Below are positions 1 to 8,590 of a stretch of 64,000 bases of DNA, in pieces. Source of the DNA: Microbacterium sp. 3J1 (GTDB taxonomy: Bacteria; Actinomycetota; Actinomycetes; Actinomycetales; Microbacteriaceae); contig NZ_CDWI01000011.1 in the NCBI RefSeq assembly GCF_001049495.1, positions 62,001 through 126,000 on the forward strand, read 5' to 3'. How positions within the stretch are numbered: position 1 is the stretch's first letter; every line of letters starts with the position of its first letter. Under the pieces are notes generated by a model. That model saw nothing but the letters and a program-made list of their open reading frames with translations, was not told where the DNA came from and ran no database searches. Both the position numbers and the translations under genes were made by a program.

Positions 1-551
1 TCGCCATGGGCGTGTATCGCGCTCTTCCGGCGAAGTTCAAGGACGTGCACCCCACCTACAAGACGCCGTCGTTCTCGACGATCGTCATGGGTGTCGTCGC
101 GTCGGCGTACTACGTGGGCATGACGCTCATCAGCGACAACATCCTGCAGGACTCGATCCTCTCCCTCGGCCTCGCGATCGCGTTCTACTACGCGATCACC
201 GGCTTCGCGTGCGTCTGGTACTTCCGCAAGGATCTCTCGAGCTCCGCCCGCGACTTCTTCTTCAAGGGACTGTTCCCGCTGCTCGGCGGCCTCATGCTCA
301 CCGCGGCGTTCGTGCAGTCGGCGATCGACATGTGGGACGTCGACTACGGGTACACCGTGCTGTTCGGCATCGGCGGGACCTTCGTCATCGGGATCGGTTC
401 GCTCGCCTTCGGACTCGTGCTCATGTTCCTCTGGTACCTGTTCCCTCGGTCCAAGCGCTTCTTCCGCGGTGAGAGCCTCAACCGCGACACGCAGGTGATG
501 GTGCCGGACGAGCCCGGCGAGTTGATCCGGTCGATCGACGGCGGCATCTGA
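1..551 (+). CDS. APC-family amino acid permease, C-terminal part (5' truncated by window edge)
   Basis: Only the last ~183 codons are present. The reading frame is open through base 3, so the true start lies upstream; the ATG at 6 is internal. The fragment has four or five hydrophobic segments separated by short basic loops (for example FRKDL and FPRSKRFFRG), ending in a hydrophilic tail. This is the usual layout of the last helices of an APC-superfamily amino acid/polyamine permease of the inner membrane, which would import its substrate by proton symport. The substrate cannot be told from this part. It stops 41 bp before truA, which has its own promoter. Confidence 0.7.
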   Translation, partial: AMGVYRALPAKFKDVHPTYKTPSFSTIVMGVVASAYYVGMTLISDNILQDSILSLGLAIAFYYAITGFACVWYFRKDLSSSARDFFFKGLFPLLGGLMLTAAFVQSAIDMWDVDYGYTVLFGIGGTFVIGIGSLAFGLVLMFLWYLFPRSKRFFRGESLNRDTQVMVPDEPGELIRSIDGGI

Positions 552-580
552 CCGGAGTCGGATCGCGCACGGGTACGCCC

Positions 581-586
581 TAGGCT
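581..586 (+). promoter_or_regulatory. -10 box of a leaderless truA promoter
   Basis: TAGGCT ends 6 nt before the GTG start of truA, so transcription should begin at or next to the start codon. There is no Shine-Dalgarno sequence. The same spacing recurs before at least eleven other genes in this window. Confidence 0.6.
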
Positions 587-592
587 CTATCT

Positions 593-1438
593 GTGCGCAT
601 CCGGCTCGACATCGCCTACGACGGCACCCACTTCCGCGGGTGGGCCAAGCAGCCGACACTGCGGACCGTGCAGGGGACCCTCGAGGCGGCGCTCGCGCGC
701 ATCGTCGGCTCGGACGTGCAGTTCGTCGTCGCCGGGCGCACGGACGCGGGGGTGCACGCCTCGGGCCAGGTCGCTCACGTGGATCTCGACGACGCGCAGT
801 GGGAGCGCATCGAGTCGCGCCAGGGCCGCGCCCCGCAGGACCCGGCCGCGTCGATCGCGCGCCGCATGCGCGGCGTCCTCGGCGCCTACCCGGATGCGAC
901 GGTGCGGCGTTCGTCGATCGCGCCCGAAGGCTTCGACGCACGCTTCTCGGCCGTGTGGCGGCGCTATCGCTACCGTCTCGCCGACGAGTCGTCGGGATAC
1001 GACCCGATCCGTCGACACGACACCACCGCGCACCGGGGGATGCTCGACGGCGAGGCGATGGATGCCGCGGCTCGCACGCTCATCGGCCTCCACGACTTCG
1101 CCGCCTACTGCAAGCCGCGGGAGGAGGCCACGACGATCCGCACGCTGCTCGACTACCGCTGGTCTCGCGGCGAGGACGGCGTGCTCGTCGCCGAGGTCAA
1201 GGCCGACGCGTTCTGCCACAGCATGGTGCGCGCGCTCGTCGGCGCGTGCGCGGCGGTGGGCGAGGGGCGCCTCGACGTCGACGACCTCGTGGTCCTGCGC
1301 GACGCCCTCACCCGGACGAGCGAGTTCAAGGTGCTCGCCGCGCGGGGGCTGACACTCACCGAGGTGGGCTATCCGGCGGACGACCTGCTGTCGGCACGGG
1401 CCGAGCAGACCCGCGCTCGACGCCGACACGACGACTGA
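593..1438 (+). CDS. truA: tRNA pseudouridine(38-40) synthase TruA
   Basis: TruA converts uridines 38, 39 and 40 of the tRNA anticodon stem to pseudouridine. The protein has 281 residues, normal for the family. The catalytic aspartate is D51 in the motif GRTDAGVHA (residues 48-56). The N-terminal YDGTHFRGW block and the C-terminal FCHSMVRALVGA block are also typical. The GTG start is supported by the family N-terminus (RLDIAYDG) and by the TAGGCT box 6 nt upstream, implying a leaderless mRNA. In many actinobacteria truA lies close to rplM, as it does here (one gene between). Confidence 0.95.
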   Translation: MRIRLDIAYDGTHFRGWAKQPTLRTVQGTLEAALARIVGSDVQFVVAGRTDAGVHASGQVAHVDLDDAQWERIESRQGRAPQDPAASIARRMRGVLGAYPDATVRRSSIAPEGFDARFSAVWRRYRYRLADESSGYDPIRRHDTTAHRGMLDGEAMDAAARTLIGLHDFAAYCKPREEATTIRTLLDYRWSRGEDGVLVAEVKADAFCHSMVRALVGACAAVGEGRLDVDDLVVLRDALTRTSEFKVLAARGLTLTEVGYPADDLLSARAEQTRARRRHDD

Positions 1439-1482
1439 TCCCGAGCCCGGTCACAGTGTCGGACGGTAGCGTGTGAGGGGTC

Positions 1483-2151
1483 ATGAAGGTCATCTCGTAC
1501 AACCTCCAGAAGCACCGCGCCGCCGGTGAGCTCGCTGAGCTCGTCGGCGAGCACGACCCCGACATCCTCTGCCTGCAGGAGTGCGATGTCGCAGACCTGC
1601 CGGAGCAGATCGGCGATCTCACACTCGCGGACGCGACACAGGGCAACAGGCTCGGTCTCGCCATGTTCTATCGTGCGAGCGAGTTCCATCTGCGGGGCAT
1701 CCGCACCATCGAGCTTAAGAAGTCCCTGCACGACCGGATCGCGAAGCCCGCGCACGAGCGCGTGCTCGGCGCGAGGCTGCGAGACATCGACGCCGGTCGC
1801 GACTTCATCGCCGCGTCCTTCCACGCGGCGCCGCTGACGGCGTTGAACTCGCTGCGCAGGCATCAGATCCGGGCAGCGCTCACCGAGCTCGCGACGCTGG
1901 GCGAGGGGCTCCCGCAGCTCATGGTCGGCGACTACAACTACCCGGTGTTCAAGGAGAACCTGGGCAAGAACGTCCGGGAGCACGGCTACGCACTGACGAT
2001 GAGCGACGACCATACGTACACGCGCTACCGGGTGTTCCGCGGCCACTACGACTTCGCCACCTCGGTGGGCTTCGAGATCCAGAGGGTGACGACGCTGCCC
2101 CAGGGGATGAGCGACCACCGTCCGATCCTCGTCACGACCCGCTTCGACTGA
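1483..2151 (+). CDS. Endonuclease/exonuclease/phosphatase (EEP) family hydrolase
   Basis: This 222-residue cytoplasmic protein has the EEP fold (DNase I/ExoIII-like) and shows its active-site series: N7 (YNLQ), E33 (LQEC), H114 (FHAAP), D150 and N152 (GDYNYP), and D211-H212 (SDHRP). Such enzymes are Mg2+-dependent phosphodiesterases or phosphatases acting on nucleic acids or phosphorylated small molecules. The substrate cannot be read from sequence. It is shorter than typical ExoIII (~260 residues), and no signal peptide or membrane segment is present. A GAGGGG sequence lies just before the ATG, and a TAGCGT box at 1467-1472 may start transcription only a few bases upstream. It is transcribed in the same direction as truA and rplM but lies outside both operons. 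Confidence 0.8.
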   Translation: MKVISYNLQKHRAAGELAELVGEHDPDILCLQECDVADLPEQIGDLTLADATQGNRLGLAMFYRASEFHLRGIRTIELKKSLHDRIAKPAHERVLGARLRDIDAGRDFIAASFHAAPLTALNSLRRHQIRAALTELATLGEGLPQLMVGDYNYPVFKENLGKNVREHGYALTMSDDHTYTRYRVFRGHYDFATSVGFEIQRVTTLPQGMSDHRPILVTTRFD

Positions 2152-2167
2152 TCGCGTCCCGCCCGGT

Positions 2168-2196
2168 TTGGGGGATCGCGCTCGATGACGTAAGCT
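2168..2196 (+). promoter_or_regulatory. Promoter of the rplM-rpsI-glmM operon
   Basis: TTGGGG (2168-2173) and TAAGCT (2191-2196) are separated by 17 bp, matching a housekeeping sigma promoter. Transcription would begin near 2203, giving a leader of about 125 nt before rplM. Confidence 0.5.
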
Positions 2197-2202
2197 GTCT
2201 CT

Positions 2203-2328
2203 TTGGTACTCGACTGCCGAGCACTAACGAACGTGAGCCCTCCACTGGCGTGTTCCTCCCCGTAGGGAAGAACCACCCCGGAGTGGGATTCACGAACTTC
2301 TCCGTTCGAACAAGAAAGCAGCACTATC
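2203..2328 (+). ncRNA. Structured 5' leader of rplM (candidate ribosomal-protein autoregulatory RNA)
   Basis: The predicted leader can fold into two hairpins. The first pairs CTCG (2209-2212) with CGAG (2218-2221). The second is larger: CCACT (2242-2246) pairs with AGTGG (2282-2286), enclosing GTTC-C-TCCC (2252-2260) paired with GGGA-A-GAAC (2265-2273) with one C-A mismatch. Leaders of L13-S9 operons are feedback-regulated by the ribosomal protein in some bacteria. That this one is, is inferred only from its position and structure. I could not match it to a named RNA family. Confidence 0.4.
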
Positions 2329-2775
2329 GTGACGCGCACTTACACCCCTAAGGCCGGCGAGGTCCAGCGTGACTGGGTCGTCATCGACGCCACTGACGTC
2401 GTTCTCGGCCGCCTGGCCTCGCACGCCGCTACGCTCCTGCGTGGCAAGCACAAGCCCACCTTCGCCAACCACATCGACTCGGGTGACTTCGTCATCATCG
2501 TGAACGCCGACAAGGTCGCGCTCACGGGTCAGAAGCTCCAGAAGAAGCTGGCCTACCGCCACTCGGGTTACCCGGGCGGCCTGAAGTCGGTCACCTACGC
2601 CGAGCTCATGGAGAAGAACCCGGTCCGTGCTGTCGAGAAGGCCATCCGTGGCATGCTCCCCAAGAACAGCATCGGCCGTCAGCAGCTGTCGAAGCTCAAG
2701 GTCTACGTCGGTGGAGAGCACCCGCACGCCGCTCAGCAGCCGAAGACGTACACCCTCGACCAGGTCGCCCAGTAA
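2329..2775 (+). CDS. rplM: 50S ribosomal protein L13
   Basis: L13 is an early-assembling protein of the large ribosomal subunit that binds 23S rRNA. The 148-residue protein shows the family signatures [14 protein letters not shown] near the N-terminus, the HIDSGD motif, and MLPKN followed by [16 protein letters not shown] near the C-terminus. It starts with GTG after a weak purine-rich stretch. It is the first gene of the rplM-rpsI-glmM operon, 27 bp before rpsI, and is probably controlled by the structured leader at 2203-2328. Confidence 0.97.
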   Translation: MTRTYTPKAGEVQRDWVVIDATDVVLGRLASHAATLLRGKHKPTFANHIDSGDFVIIVNADKVALTGQKLQKKLAYRHSGYPGGLKSVTYAELMEKNPVRAVEKAIRGMLPKNSIGRQQLSKLKVYVGGEHPHAAQQPKTYTLDQVAQ

Positions 2776-2802
2776 GCGCCGTAAAGACTTAAGGACATAC
2801 TC

Positions 2803-3288
2803 GTGGCTGACATCCAGGACACCACCGAAACCCCCCAGAACTTCTCGACGTCGACTCCCGAGACCGACGCAGTCGAGGCGGCTCCCCGCCCCGTGCTCAG
2901 CGTCCCGGGTGCCGCTGTCGGCCGTCGCAAGCAGGCCATCGCCCGCGTGCGTCTCGTCCCCGGCTCGGGAACGATCACGGTCAACGGCCGCACGCTCGAG
3001 GACTACTTCCCGAACAAGCTGCACCAGCAGCTGATCAACGACCCGTTCACGGTCCTCAACCTCGCCGGCGGCTACGACGTCATCGCGCGCATCTCCGGTG
3101 GTGGCCCCTCGGGCCAGGCCGGCGCGCTGCGTCTCGGCATCGCCCGTGCCCTCAACGGCATCGACGAGGAGAACAACCGTCCGACCCTGAAGAAGGCCGG
3201 TTTCCTGTCGCGTGACGCTCGCGTCAAGGAGCGCAAGAAGGCTGGACTCAAGAAGGCCCGCAAGGCGCCTCAGTACTCCAAGCGTTAA
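2803..3288 (+). CDS. rpsI: 30S ribosomal protein S9
   Basis: S9 belongs to the head of the small ribosomal subunit; its basic C-terminal tail contacts tRNA in the P site. The conserved core starts at about residue 42 ([12 protein letters not shown]), includes [19 protein letters not shown], and ends in QYSKR with the invariant terminal arginine. The ~40-residue acidic N-terminal extension ([14 protein letters not shown]...) is absent from the short E. coli-type protein; extensions of this kind occur in actinobacterial S9. AAGGA at 2791-2795 sits 7 nt before the GTG start. It is co-transcribed with rplM and followed 14 bp later by glmM. Confidence 0.97.
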   Translation: MADIQDTTETPQNFSTSTPETDAVEAAPRPVLSVPGAAVGRRKQAIARVRLVPGSGTITVNGRTLEDYFPNKLHQQLINDPFTVLNLAGGYDVIARISGGGPSGQAGALRLGIARALNGIDEENNRPTLKKAGFLSRDARVKERKKAGLKKARKAPQYSKR

Positions 3289-3302
3289 GGTCCACCGCTC
3301 CG

Positions 3303-4661
3303 ATGCCGATCTTTGGCACGGACGGCGTGCGAGGGCTTGCCAATGGCATCCTCACCGCCGACCTGGCGCTCACCCTGGCCCAGGCGACTGCTGTCGTCCT
3401 GGGCCAGGGCCGTACTGCGGAGGCTCGCAAGGCCGAGGGCAAACGCCTCACCGCAGTCGTGGCTCGCGACCCCCGGGTCTCGGGTCACTTCCTGACCGCG
3501 GCCGTCGCCGCAGGTCTGGCGTCCTCGGGCGTGGACGTGCTCGAGGCCGGTGTCATCCCGACGCCCGCACTCGCCTTCCTCGTGGCTGATCGCGACGCCG
3601 ACTTCGGCGTGATGATCTCGGCCTCGCACAACCCCGCGGCCGACAACGGCATCAAGATCTTCGCCCGTGGCGGAGTGAAGCTGCCCGATGTCGTCGAGCA
3701 GCGCATCGAGGCGGCCATGGCCGGTGAGAAGCTGCGTCCGACCGGCGCCGGCGTGGGGCGCGTCATCCGCTTCGCCGACGCCGAGGACCGCTACGTCGTG
3801 CATCTGCTCGGCTCGCTTCCCAACCGGCTCAACGGCATCAAGGTCGTGCTCGACTGCGCGCACGGCGCGGCATCAGGCGTGTCTCCCGAGACGTTCCGCG
3901 ACGCCGGAGCCGACGTCACGGTCATCGGTGCAGACCCCGACGGCTGGAACATCAACGACGGCGTCGGATCGACGCACCTCGACAACCTCGCCGAAGCCGT
4001 GGTGCGACTCGGTGCCGACATCGGCATCGCGCACGACGGCGACGCCGACCGCTGCCTCGCGGTCGACGCCGAAGGCAAGGTCATCGACGGCGACCAGATC
4101 ATGGCGATCCTCGCGGTCTCGATGAAGGAACGCGGACATCTGACCGACGACACCCTCGTCGCGACCGTGATGAGCAACCTCGGGCTGCACGTCGCCATGC
4201 GCGAGCACGGGATCACCGTGCGCCAGACCGGTGTCGGTGACCGCTACGTCCTCGAGGACATGAACGCGGGCGGCTACGCCCTCGGCGGCGAGCAGTCCGG
4301 CCACGTCATCATGAGCGAGTACGCCACCACCGGTGACGGTCTGCTGACCGGCCTCCACCTGGTCGCCGAGATGGCACGTCAGAACAAGAGCATCGCGGAG
4401 CTCGCCGCCGTCATGACGGTGTACCCGCAGGTGCTGGTCAACGTGCGAGACGTGGACAAGGACGCGGTCGACGCCGACCCGGTCGTGCAGGATGCCGTGC
4501 AAGCGGTCGCTGCGGAACTGGGTGACACCGGACGCGTGCTGCTGCGCAAGTCCGGCACCGAACCGCTCGTCCGCGTCATGGTCGAGGCTGCGGACGCGGA
4601 CTCGGCGCAGGCCTACGCCGACCGGCTCGTCGACGTCGTCCGCGAGCGACTCGCTCTCTGA
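3303..4661 (+). CDS. glmM: Phosphoglucosamine mutase GlmM
   Basis: GlmM interconverts glucosamine-6-phosphate and glucosamine-1-phosphate, the step between GlmS and GlmU on the way to UDP-GlcNAc for peptidoglycan and surface glycans. The 452-residue protein has the phosphoserine loop SASHNP with the active serine at S108, the Mg2+ loop DGDADR (D245, D247, D249), the sugar-recognition loop GEQSGH (329-334), and the C-terminal phosphate-binding [10 protein letters not shown]. It lies 14 bp behind rpsI as the third gene of the operon, an arrangement also found in other actinobacteria. GlmS, the preceding enzyme of the pathway, is encoded at 29538-31385. Confidence 0.96.
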   Translation: MPIFGTDGVRGLANGILTADLALTLAQATAVVLGQGRTAEARKAEGKRLTAVVARDPRVSGHFLTAAVAAGLASSGVDVLEAGVIPTPALAFLVADRDADFGVMISASHNPAADNGIKIFARGGVKLPDVVEQRIEAAMAGEKLRPTGAGVGRVIRFADAEDRYVVHLLGSLPNRLNGIKVVLDCAHGAASGVSPETFRDAGADVTVIGADPDGWNINDGVGSTHLDNLAEAVVRLGADIGIAHDGDADRCLAVDAEGKVIDGDQIMAILAVSMKERGHLTDDTLVATVMSNLGLHVAMREHGITVRQTGVGDRYVLEDMNAGGYALGGEQSGHVIMSEYATTGDGLLTGLHLVAEMARQNKSIAELAAVMTVYPQVLVNVRDVDKDAVDADPVVQDAVQAVAAELGDTGRVLLRKSGTEPLVRVMVEAADADSAQAYADRLVDVVRERLAL

Positions 4662-4673
4662 CGACCGACTCTC

Positions 4674-4739
4674 CGACGCTCCCGTCGCTTCTTCGAGCGC
4701 TGCCGACTGGCGGCGAAGGAAGATGCGGCGGGAGCGTCG
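4674..4739. terminator. Bidirectional hairpin between convergent glmM and ppx
   Basis: Perfect 11-bp inverted repeat: CGACGCTCCCG (4674-4684) pairs with CGGGAGCGTCG (4729-4739). The enclosed 44 nt can extend the stem further (CTTC/GAAG and GCC/GGC pairs). It fills the gap between two convergent genes, so it can end transcription from both sides. There is no T-tract. Confidence 0.6.
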
Positions 4740-4743
4740 TATG

Positions 4744-5682
4744 TCAGTCCTGGGTCCTGCCGAGCTGCTCGATGTACCGCAGGAGCACCCCTTCGCGGAG
4801 CGCCCAGGGTGAGACCTCGAGCTCGTCGACGTCGAGAGCCGTCATCGCCGCATGCAGGGAGACCGCAGCAGCGACGATCTGGAAGGTGCGGTCCGCCGTG
4901 ATACCCGGCAGCTCCTGTCGGGCGGATGCGGGGATGCGTGCGAGCCGCGGGATCCACGACCCGAGCGCCGCGCGCGGCAGCACCATGCGCTGGATGCCGG
5001 ACCAGCCGGGCACGGGGTAGCCGGCCAGACGGGCGAGCGACCGGATCGCCTTGGACGAGCCGACGGTGTGGTCGGGTCGGGGGAGCGCGGCGAATCGCGG
5101 CAGCACCTGCCTGAGCGTCGTCTTCGCGTGGTCGCGCAGTCGCTCGACGTCGTCCTCGCCGGGAGGATCGTTCGGGAGGAACTGCACGGTCATGCGGCCC
5201 GCTCCGAGCGGGACGGATGCTGCGGCATCCGGAACCTCGTCATCTCCTGCGGCGATCTCCAGCGAGCCGCCGCCGATGTCGAGTAGCAGCAGCTGGCCCG
5301 CCGACCAGCCGAACCAGCGGCGCACGGCCAGGAAGGTCAGCTCGGCCTCGGTCTCTCCGTCGAGGACCTGCAGCGGCTGACCGAGGGCCGCCTCGATGCG
5401 GGCGATCACGTCAGCGCCGTTCGTCGCATCGCGCACGGCGCTCGTCGCGGTCGCCAGCAGCGCATCGACGCGCTCGGACTCGGCGACACGACGCGCCTGC
5501 GCGACGGCGGACTCGAGGGCGCTCACGCCCTCTTCCGAGATCGAATCGTCTTCGGTGAGGTACCGCATCAGCCGCAGCACCGTGCGATCGCTCGTCGTCG
5601 CGAGCGGGCGACCGCCGGGGCGAACGTCTGCGGCGAGCATGTGGACGGTGTTGGAACCGATGTCGATCACTCCGAGGCGCAC
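4744..5682 (-). CDS. Ppx/GppA-family phosphatase (exopolyphosphatase or pppGpp pyrophosphatase)
   Basis: Members of this ASKHA-fold family split phosphate from polyphosphate or convert pppGpp to ppGpp. Motifs seen: phosphate-binding GVIDIGSNTVHML at the N-terminus, TSAVRDATNG, the DGETEAELTF loop, and LLLLDIGGGSLEIA. The protein is 312 residues, the short single-module form common in actinobacteria, lacking the C-terminal HD-like domain of E. coli Ppx. The GTG at 5682 is chosen because the family motif begins 3 residues in and TACGCT lies 6 nt upstream. An upstream in-frame extension would run into the neighbouring gene's end. Polyphosphatase versus guanosine pentaphosphatase cannot be decided here. 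Confidence 0.85.
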   Translation of the reverse strand: MRLGVIDIGSNTVHMLAADVRPGGRPLATTSDRTVLRLMRYLTEDDSISEEGVSALESAVAQARRVAESERVDALLATATSAVRDATNGADVIARIEAALGQPLQVLDGETEAELTFLAVRRWFGWSAGQLLLLDIGGGSLEIAAGDDEVPDAAASVPLGAGRMTVQFLPNDPPGEDDVERLRDHAKTTLRQVLPRFAALPRPDHTVGSSKAIRSLARLAGYPVPGWSGIQRMVLPRAALGSWIPRLARIPASARQELPGITADRTFQIVAAAVSLHAAMTALDVDELEVSPWALREGVLLRYIEQLGRTQD

Positions 5683-5743
5683 GGGTGAAGCGTATCGGAC
5701 CCGGTTGGCGCACCGACGCCGCAGGGGCGGGTGCCCCGGCGCG

Positions 5744-7228
5744 CTACGGGGCGGGGCAGATGATGAACGGCCCGCTCTGGGCAAGAGGCTCCTCGGCGCA
5801 GGCGAAGCCGAGGCGGGTGACGTCGCGCATGGCTTCGGCGTCGAAGAGCCCGACGTGGGCCCCGAGCATCACGATCATCGGCACCGCTGAGCCCCAGGGT
5901 TCTGCGGCGAGCCACTCCGGGTCGGCGTCGTCGGCCCATTGCTCTGCGAGTTCGGCCACGGACTCCCGCTGCGCCGGCAATGTCGCCACGGTCGGAGGCG
6001 AGACGCCGATCACGCCGTGCTGCACGACTCCCGCCGCAGTGGCGCCTGCCACCAGGGCGACGGCCAGCGAGGCCGCGACCGCGACCCCGGGGAGTGCCCG
6101 AGTCGCCCGCGGGGCGTCTGTGTCGCGCTCGGACCACAGCACCTGCGCCGCCCACACGGTGAAGGCGGCGAGCACCGGAAGGAAGGCGAAGACGCCGGGG
6201 GACGGATGACGGACCCAGAGCGGGGTGTGCGCGGCGGTCGCCCACCACCCCAGGAAGGCCACGAGACCCACGGATGCGGCCAGGAGCAGCGCGAGCCGGT
6301 CCCGGTCCATGGTGTCGCGGTGACGAACCAGCGCTGTCACGATCAGCGCCGCACCGACGAGAGCAGCGATGAGCACGGCCCAGACGGGGACATGCCAGGA
6401 ATCGATGAACCAGGAGAGCTTGTCGAACACCGTGGTCGGCGCCTCGTTCTGCCCGCCGGAGCGGACGAAGCGCGCGATATCGCGAAGATGCTCGATGAAT
6501 CCGGAGGGTCCGAGCGTGATCAGCGCGGCGACCTCGACAACCAGGGTCGGTGTGCCGGCGAGCACCAGCGGCAGCCAACTGCGCCGCAGGGCGGCCGTGA
6601 TGCGCGCCCGGCCCGATCCGGGTGTGAGGGCCCACAGGGCGACGGCGAAGGCGGGCAGCGCGAGCAGTGCGATCAGCTTGGCCTGCACGGCGAGGCCCAC
6701 CAGCAGACCTGCGAGCCAGGCGCGCCGCGGAAGCACGACCAGCGCCCAGACGAGGAGTGCTGCGGCGGGGATCTCCCCGAGGAGATCAGCGGGACCTTGG
6801 ATCGGCGAGGGCAGGGCCGAGGTGTCGAACGCGAGCGGCACGGCGATCGCGAGCAGCGCGGCCCACCGACCGGCGATGCGACGACCCAGGACCCACAGGC
6901 CGACGAGGAGCAGGATCCAGTACATCAGCGGCACGAGGCGGGCGCCGATCACCGGATCCAGGCCGATCCCGATGAGGGCCGCGGCGGGGAGGAGCACCGA
7001 CGGACCGGTCGAGATGCGCGGGTCGAACGGCGTCAGCGTCGACCCCGAGAGAGCGCCGTCACTCGTGTAGCCGAGTCCGTCGAGGAGGTTCAGGGGCACG
7101 GTGAGGTTGAAGGCCTCGTCCTCCCAGAAATGCAGGACCAGCAGGCTCTGCAGTGCGACCGCGATGTTCGCGGCGGCGATGATCGCGAACGCGGCCCAGA
7201 ACAGCGTCGTGCGCACGGTCGCGTTCAT
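5744..7228 (-). CDS. Polytopic GT-C-fold glycosyltransferase (ArnT/PMT-like)
   Basis: This 494-residue integral membrane protein has about ten to twelve hydrophobic helices. Soon after the first helix comes FWEDEAF, the acidic motif on the first extracytoplasmic loop typical of GT-C enzymes that use polyprenyl-phosphate-linked sugars. Such proteins transfer a sugar from a lipid-phosphate carrier to protein or glycan on the outer face of the membrane. Its ATG overlaps by 4 bp (ATGA) the stop of the upstream GT2 gene, which resembles polyprenyl-phosphate sugar synthases. The simplest reading is that the GT2 makes the lipid-linked donor, a GtrA-like protein flips it, and this enzyme uses it. The acceptor is unknown. 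Confidence 0.75.
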   Translation of the reverse strand: MNATVRTTLFWAAFAIIAAANIAVALQSLLVLHFWEDEAFNLTVPLNLLDGLGYTSDGALSGSTLTPFDPRISTGPSVLLPAAALIGIGLDPVIGARLVPLMYWILLLVGLWVLGRRIAGRWAALLAIAVPLAFDTSALPSPIQGPADLLGEIPAAALLVWALVVLPRRAWLAGLLVGLAVQAKLIALLALPAFAVALWALTPGSGRARITAALRRSWLPLVLAGTPTLVVEVAALITLGPSGFIEHLRDIARFVRSGGQNEAPTTVFDKLSWFIDSWHVPVWAVLIAALVGAALIVTALVRHRDTMDRDRLALLLAASVGLVAFLGWWATAAHTPLWVRHPSPGVFAFLPVLAAFTVWAAQVLWSERDTDAPRATRALPGVAVAASLAVALVAGATAAGVVQHGVIGVSPPTVATLPAQRESVAELAEQWADDADPEWLAAEPWGSAVPMIVMLGAHVGLFDAEAMRDVTRLGFACAEEPLAQSGPFIICPAP

Positions 7229-8022
7229 TGCGCGAACGGCTCGAGGGCGTCGGCGGGGCGCCTGACCGCGCGCAGCGGAGCGCCGGGCCGCAGTGACCAC
7301 GTCCACACCTCGCCGAGAGCGACGCGGACGAAGGCGCGCAGACGGGCGGGCGGCAGGGAGATCCGGCTCGCCGCGCCCCACATCGTGCCGCTCGCCGACT
7401 CGCCGCGACGAGGGATGCTGCGCACGGGGACGTACCGCACCGCGAATCCGCCGCGCGCCTCGGCCAGCGAGAAGTGCACATGCGGGACGACGGCGTCGGC
7501 GGGGACTGCGTCGATGAGGACCCGCAGGGCCTCAGGCCGGTAGGCCCGCAGGGGCGTGTTCACGTCGGGGATGCGGCGACCGGCGTGGACGGCGATGAGT
7601 GCGGCGACCGCGCCGGAGAGCATCCTGCGGTACCAGGGGTCGGTGCGTCCCCTCCGCACTCCGTGGACGACGTCGGCCTGTTCGCGCTCCCAGGCGCTCA
7701 GCAGGCGGGTGAAGTCCTCACCCAGGAACTGCCCGTCGCCGTCGACGTGCACGATGACCGAGGGGGAGAGGGCGAGGCCTTCGCGGTACGCGGCCAGCGC
7801 GGTCGGCCCGTGGCCGCGGTTCTCGTCCTGCACCGAGACCTCGACGTCCGCGAGCTCGGCGAGGGCGTCCGGGGTTCCGTCGGTCGAGCGGTCATCGGCG
7901 ACGACGAAGGTGATGCGGTCGGCGAACGGAGCGAGGTGAGAGCGGATCTCGTCGAGGAATCCGCGGATGCCTTCCACCTCGTTGTAAGCGGGCATGACGA
8001 CGGCGACGTGTGTGAAGTGCAC
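7225..8022 (-). CDS. GT2 glycosyltransferase, polyprenyl-phosphate sugar synthase-like
   Basis: The 265-residue GT-A enzyme has the nucleotide-sugar site VVADDRSTDGT and the metal-binding HVDGDGQF, followed by VHGVRRGRTDPWYRR. The last resembles dolichol-phosphate-mannose synthase and GtrB proteins, but the C-terminal membrane helices of the long forms are absent. It probably moves a sugar from a nucleotide donor to polyprenyl phosphate at the inner face of the membrane. The GTG at 8022 is preferred because the family N-terminus (VAVVMPAYNE) begins within five residues; a longer version would extend into the divergent promoter region. It is translationally coupled (ATGA) to the downstream GT-C gene and divergent from gtrA. 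Confidence 0.8.
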   Translation of the reverse strand: MHFTHVAVVMPAYNEVEGIRGFLDEIRSHLAPFADRITFVVADDRSTDGTPDALAELADVEVSVQDENRGHGPTALAAYREGLALSPSVIVHVDGDGQFLGEDFTRLLSAWEREQADVVHGVRRGRTDPWYRRMLSGAVAALIAVHAGRRIPDVNTPLRAYRPEALRVLIDAVPADAVVPHVHFSLAEARGGFAVRYVPVRSIPRRGESASGTMWGAASRISLPPARLRAFVRVALGEVWTWSLRPGAPLRAVRRPADALEPFAQ

Positions 8023-8074
8023 GGGATCCCTTGGGTGCGAAGACGGCGCGCGAGTCTCGAGGGCGCGCACCGAG

Positions 8075-8080
8075 TAGCCT
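8075..8080 (+). promoter_or_regulatory. -10 box of a leaderless GtrA-gene promoter
   Basis: TAGCCT ends 6 nt before the GTG at 8087, within the 64-bp gap between two divergent genes. Confidence 0.5.
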
Positions 8081-8086
8081 AGTCGA

Positions 8087-8572
8087 GTGAATCAACCCTC
8101 CCGAATGCGGCGCGTGGCGCGCCTCGGAAGCCGCTTCCTCGTCGTCGGCGGGCTGAGCACACTCATCGAGATCGGCGTCTTCAATCTGCTCGTCTACGGT
8201 CTCGACTGGGGAGTGGTGGCGGCGAAGATCACGGCGTCGGCCGTCGCCCTCATCAACGCCTACTTCGGCAACCGCGAGTGGACGTTCCGTCACCGCGATC
8301 GTCGCAGTCGCGCGAGCGAGCTGGCCCTGTTCCTCGGCACGAATGTCGTCTGCACCGCGCTCGGAGCGGGGATCGTCTGGGTGGGCGTCGAGACGGCGCA
8401 GGCGCTGCTCGGGCGCGCACCGGGCGCGGTCGTCGTCAATGGCGTGAACCTCGTCAGCATCGTCATCATCGTGCTCGTGCGGTTCGCCCTATACCACTGG
8501 GTCGTGTTCCGCACGAGCCCGCCACGTGACGCGACCGAGGCCGCGGTCAGCGCCGACATCCCCCGCCCCTGA
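8087..8572 (+). CDS. GtrA-family membrane protein (putative lipid-linked sugar flippase)
   Basis: The 161-residue protein has four hydrophobic helices, with the family features GGLSTLIEIGVFNLL near the N-terminus and ALINAYFGNREWTFRHR after helix 2, and YHWVVF near the C-terminus. GtrA-like proteins are thought to flip undecaprenyl-phosphate-linked sugars for surface glycosylation. The GTG start follows a TAGCCT box by 6 nt (leaderless). The divergent GT2 and GT-C genes would complete a GtrA/GtrB/transferase set. The function is inferred from family and context. Confidence 0.85.
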   Translation: MNQPSRMRRVARLGSRFLVVGGLSTLIEIGVFNLLVYGLDWGVVAAKITASAVALINAYFGNREWTFRHRDRRSRASELALFLGTNVVCTALGAGIVWVGVETAQALLGRAPGAVVVNGVNLVSIVIIVLVRFALYHWVVFRTSPPRDATEAAVSADIPRP

Positions 8573-8590
8573 GCGGCTCGGGGCAGAGCC

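Noticed and set aside
5683..5784. N-terminal extension of the Ppx/GppA protein upstream of 5682
   Set aside because: It is Arg/Pro-rich, not family-like, and would overlap the end of the upstream glycosyltransferase gene.
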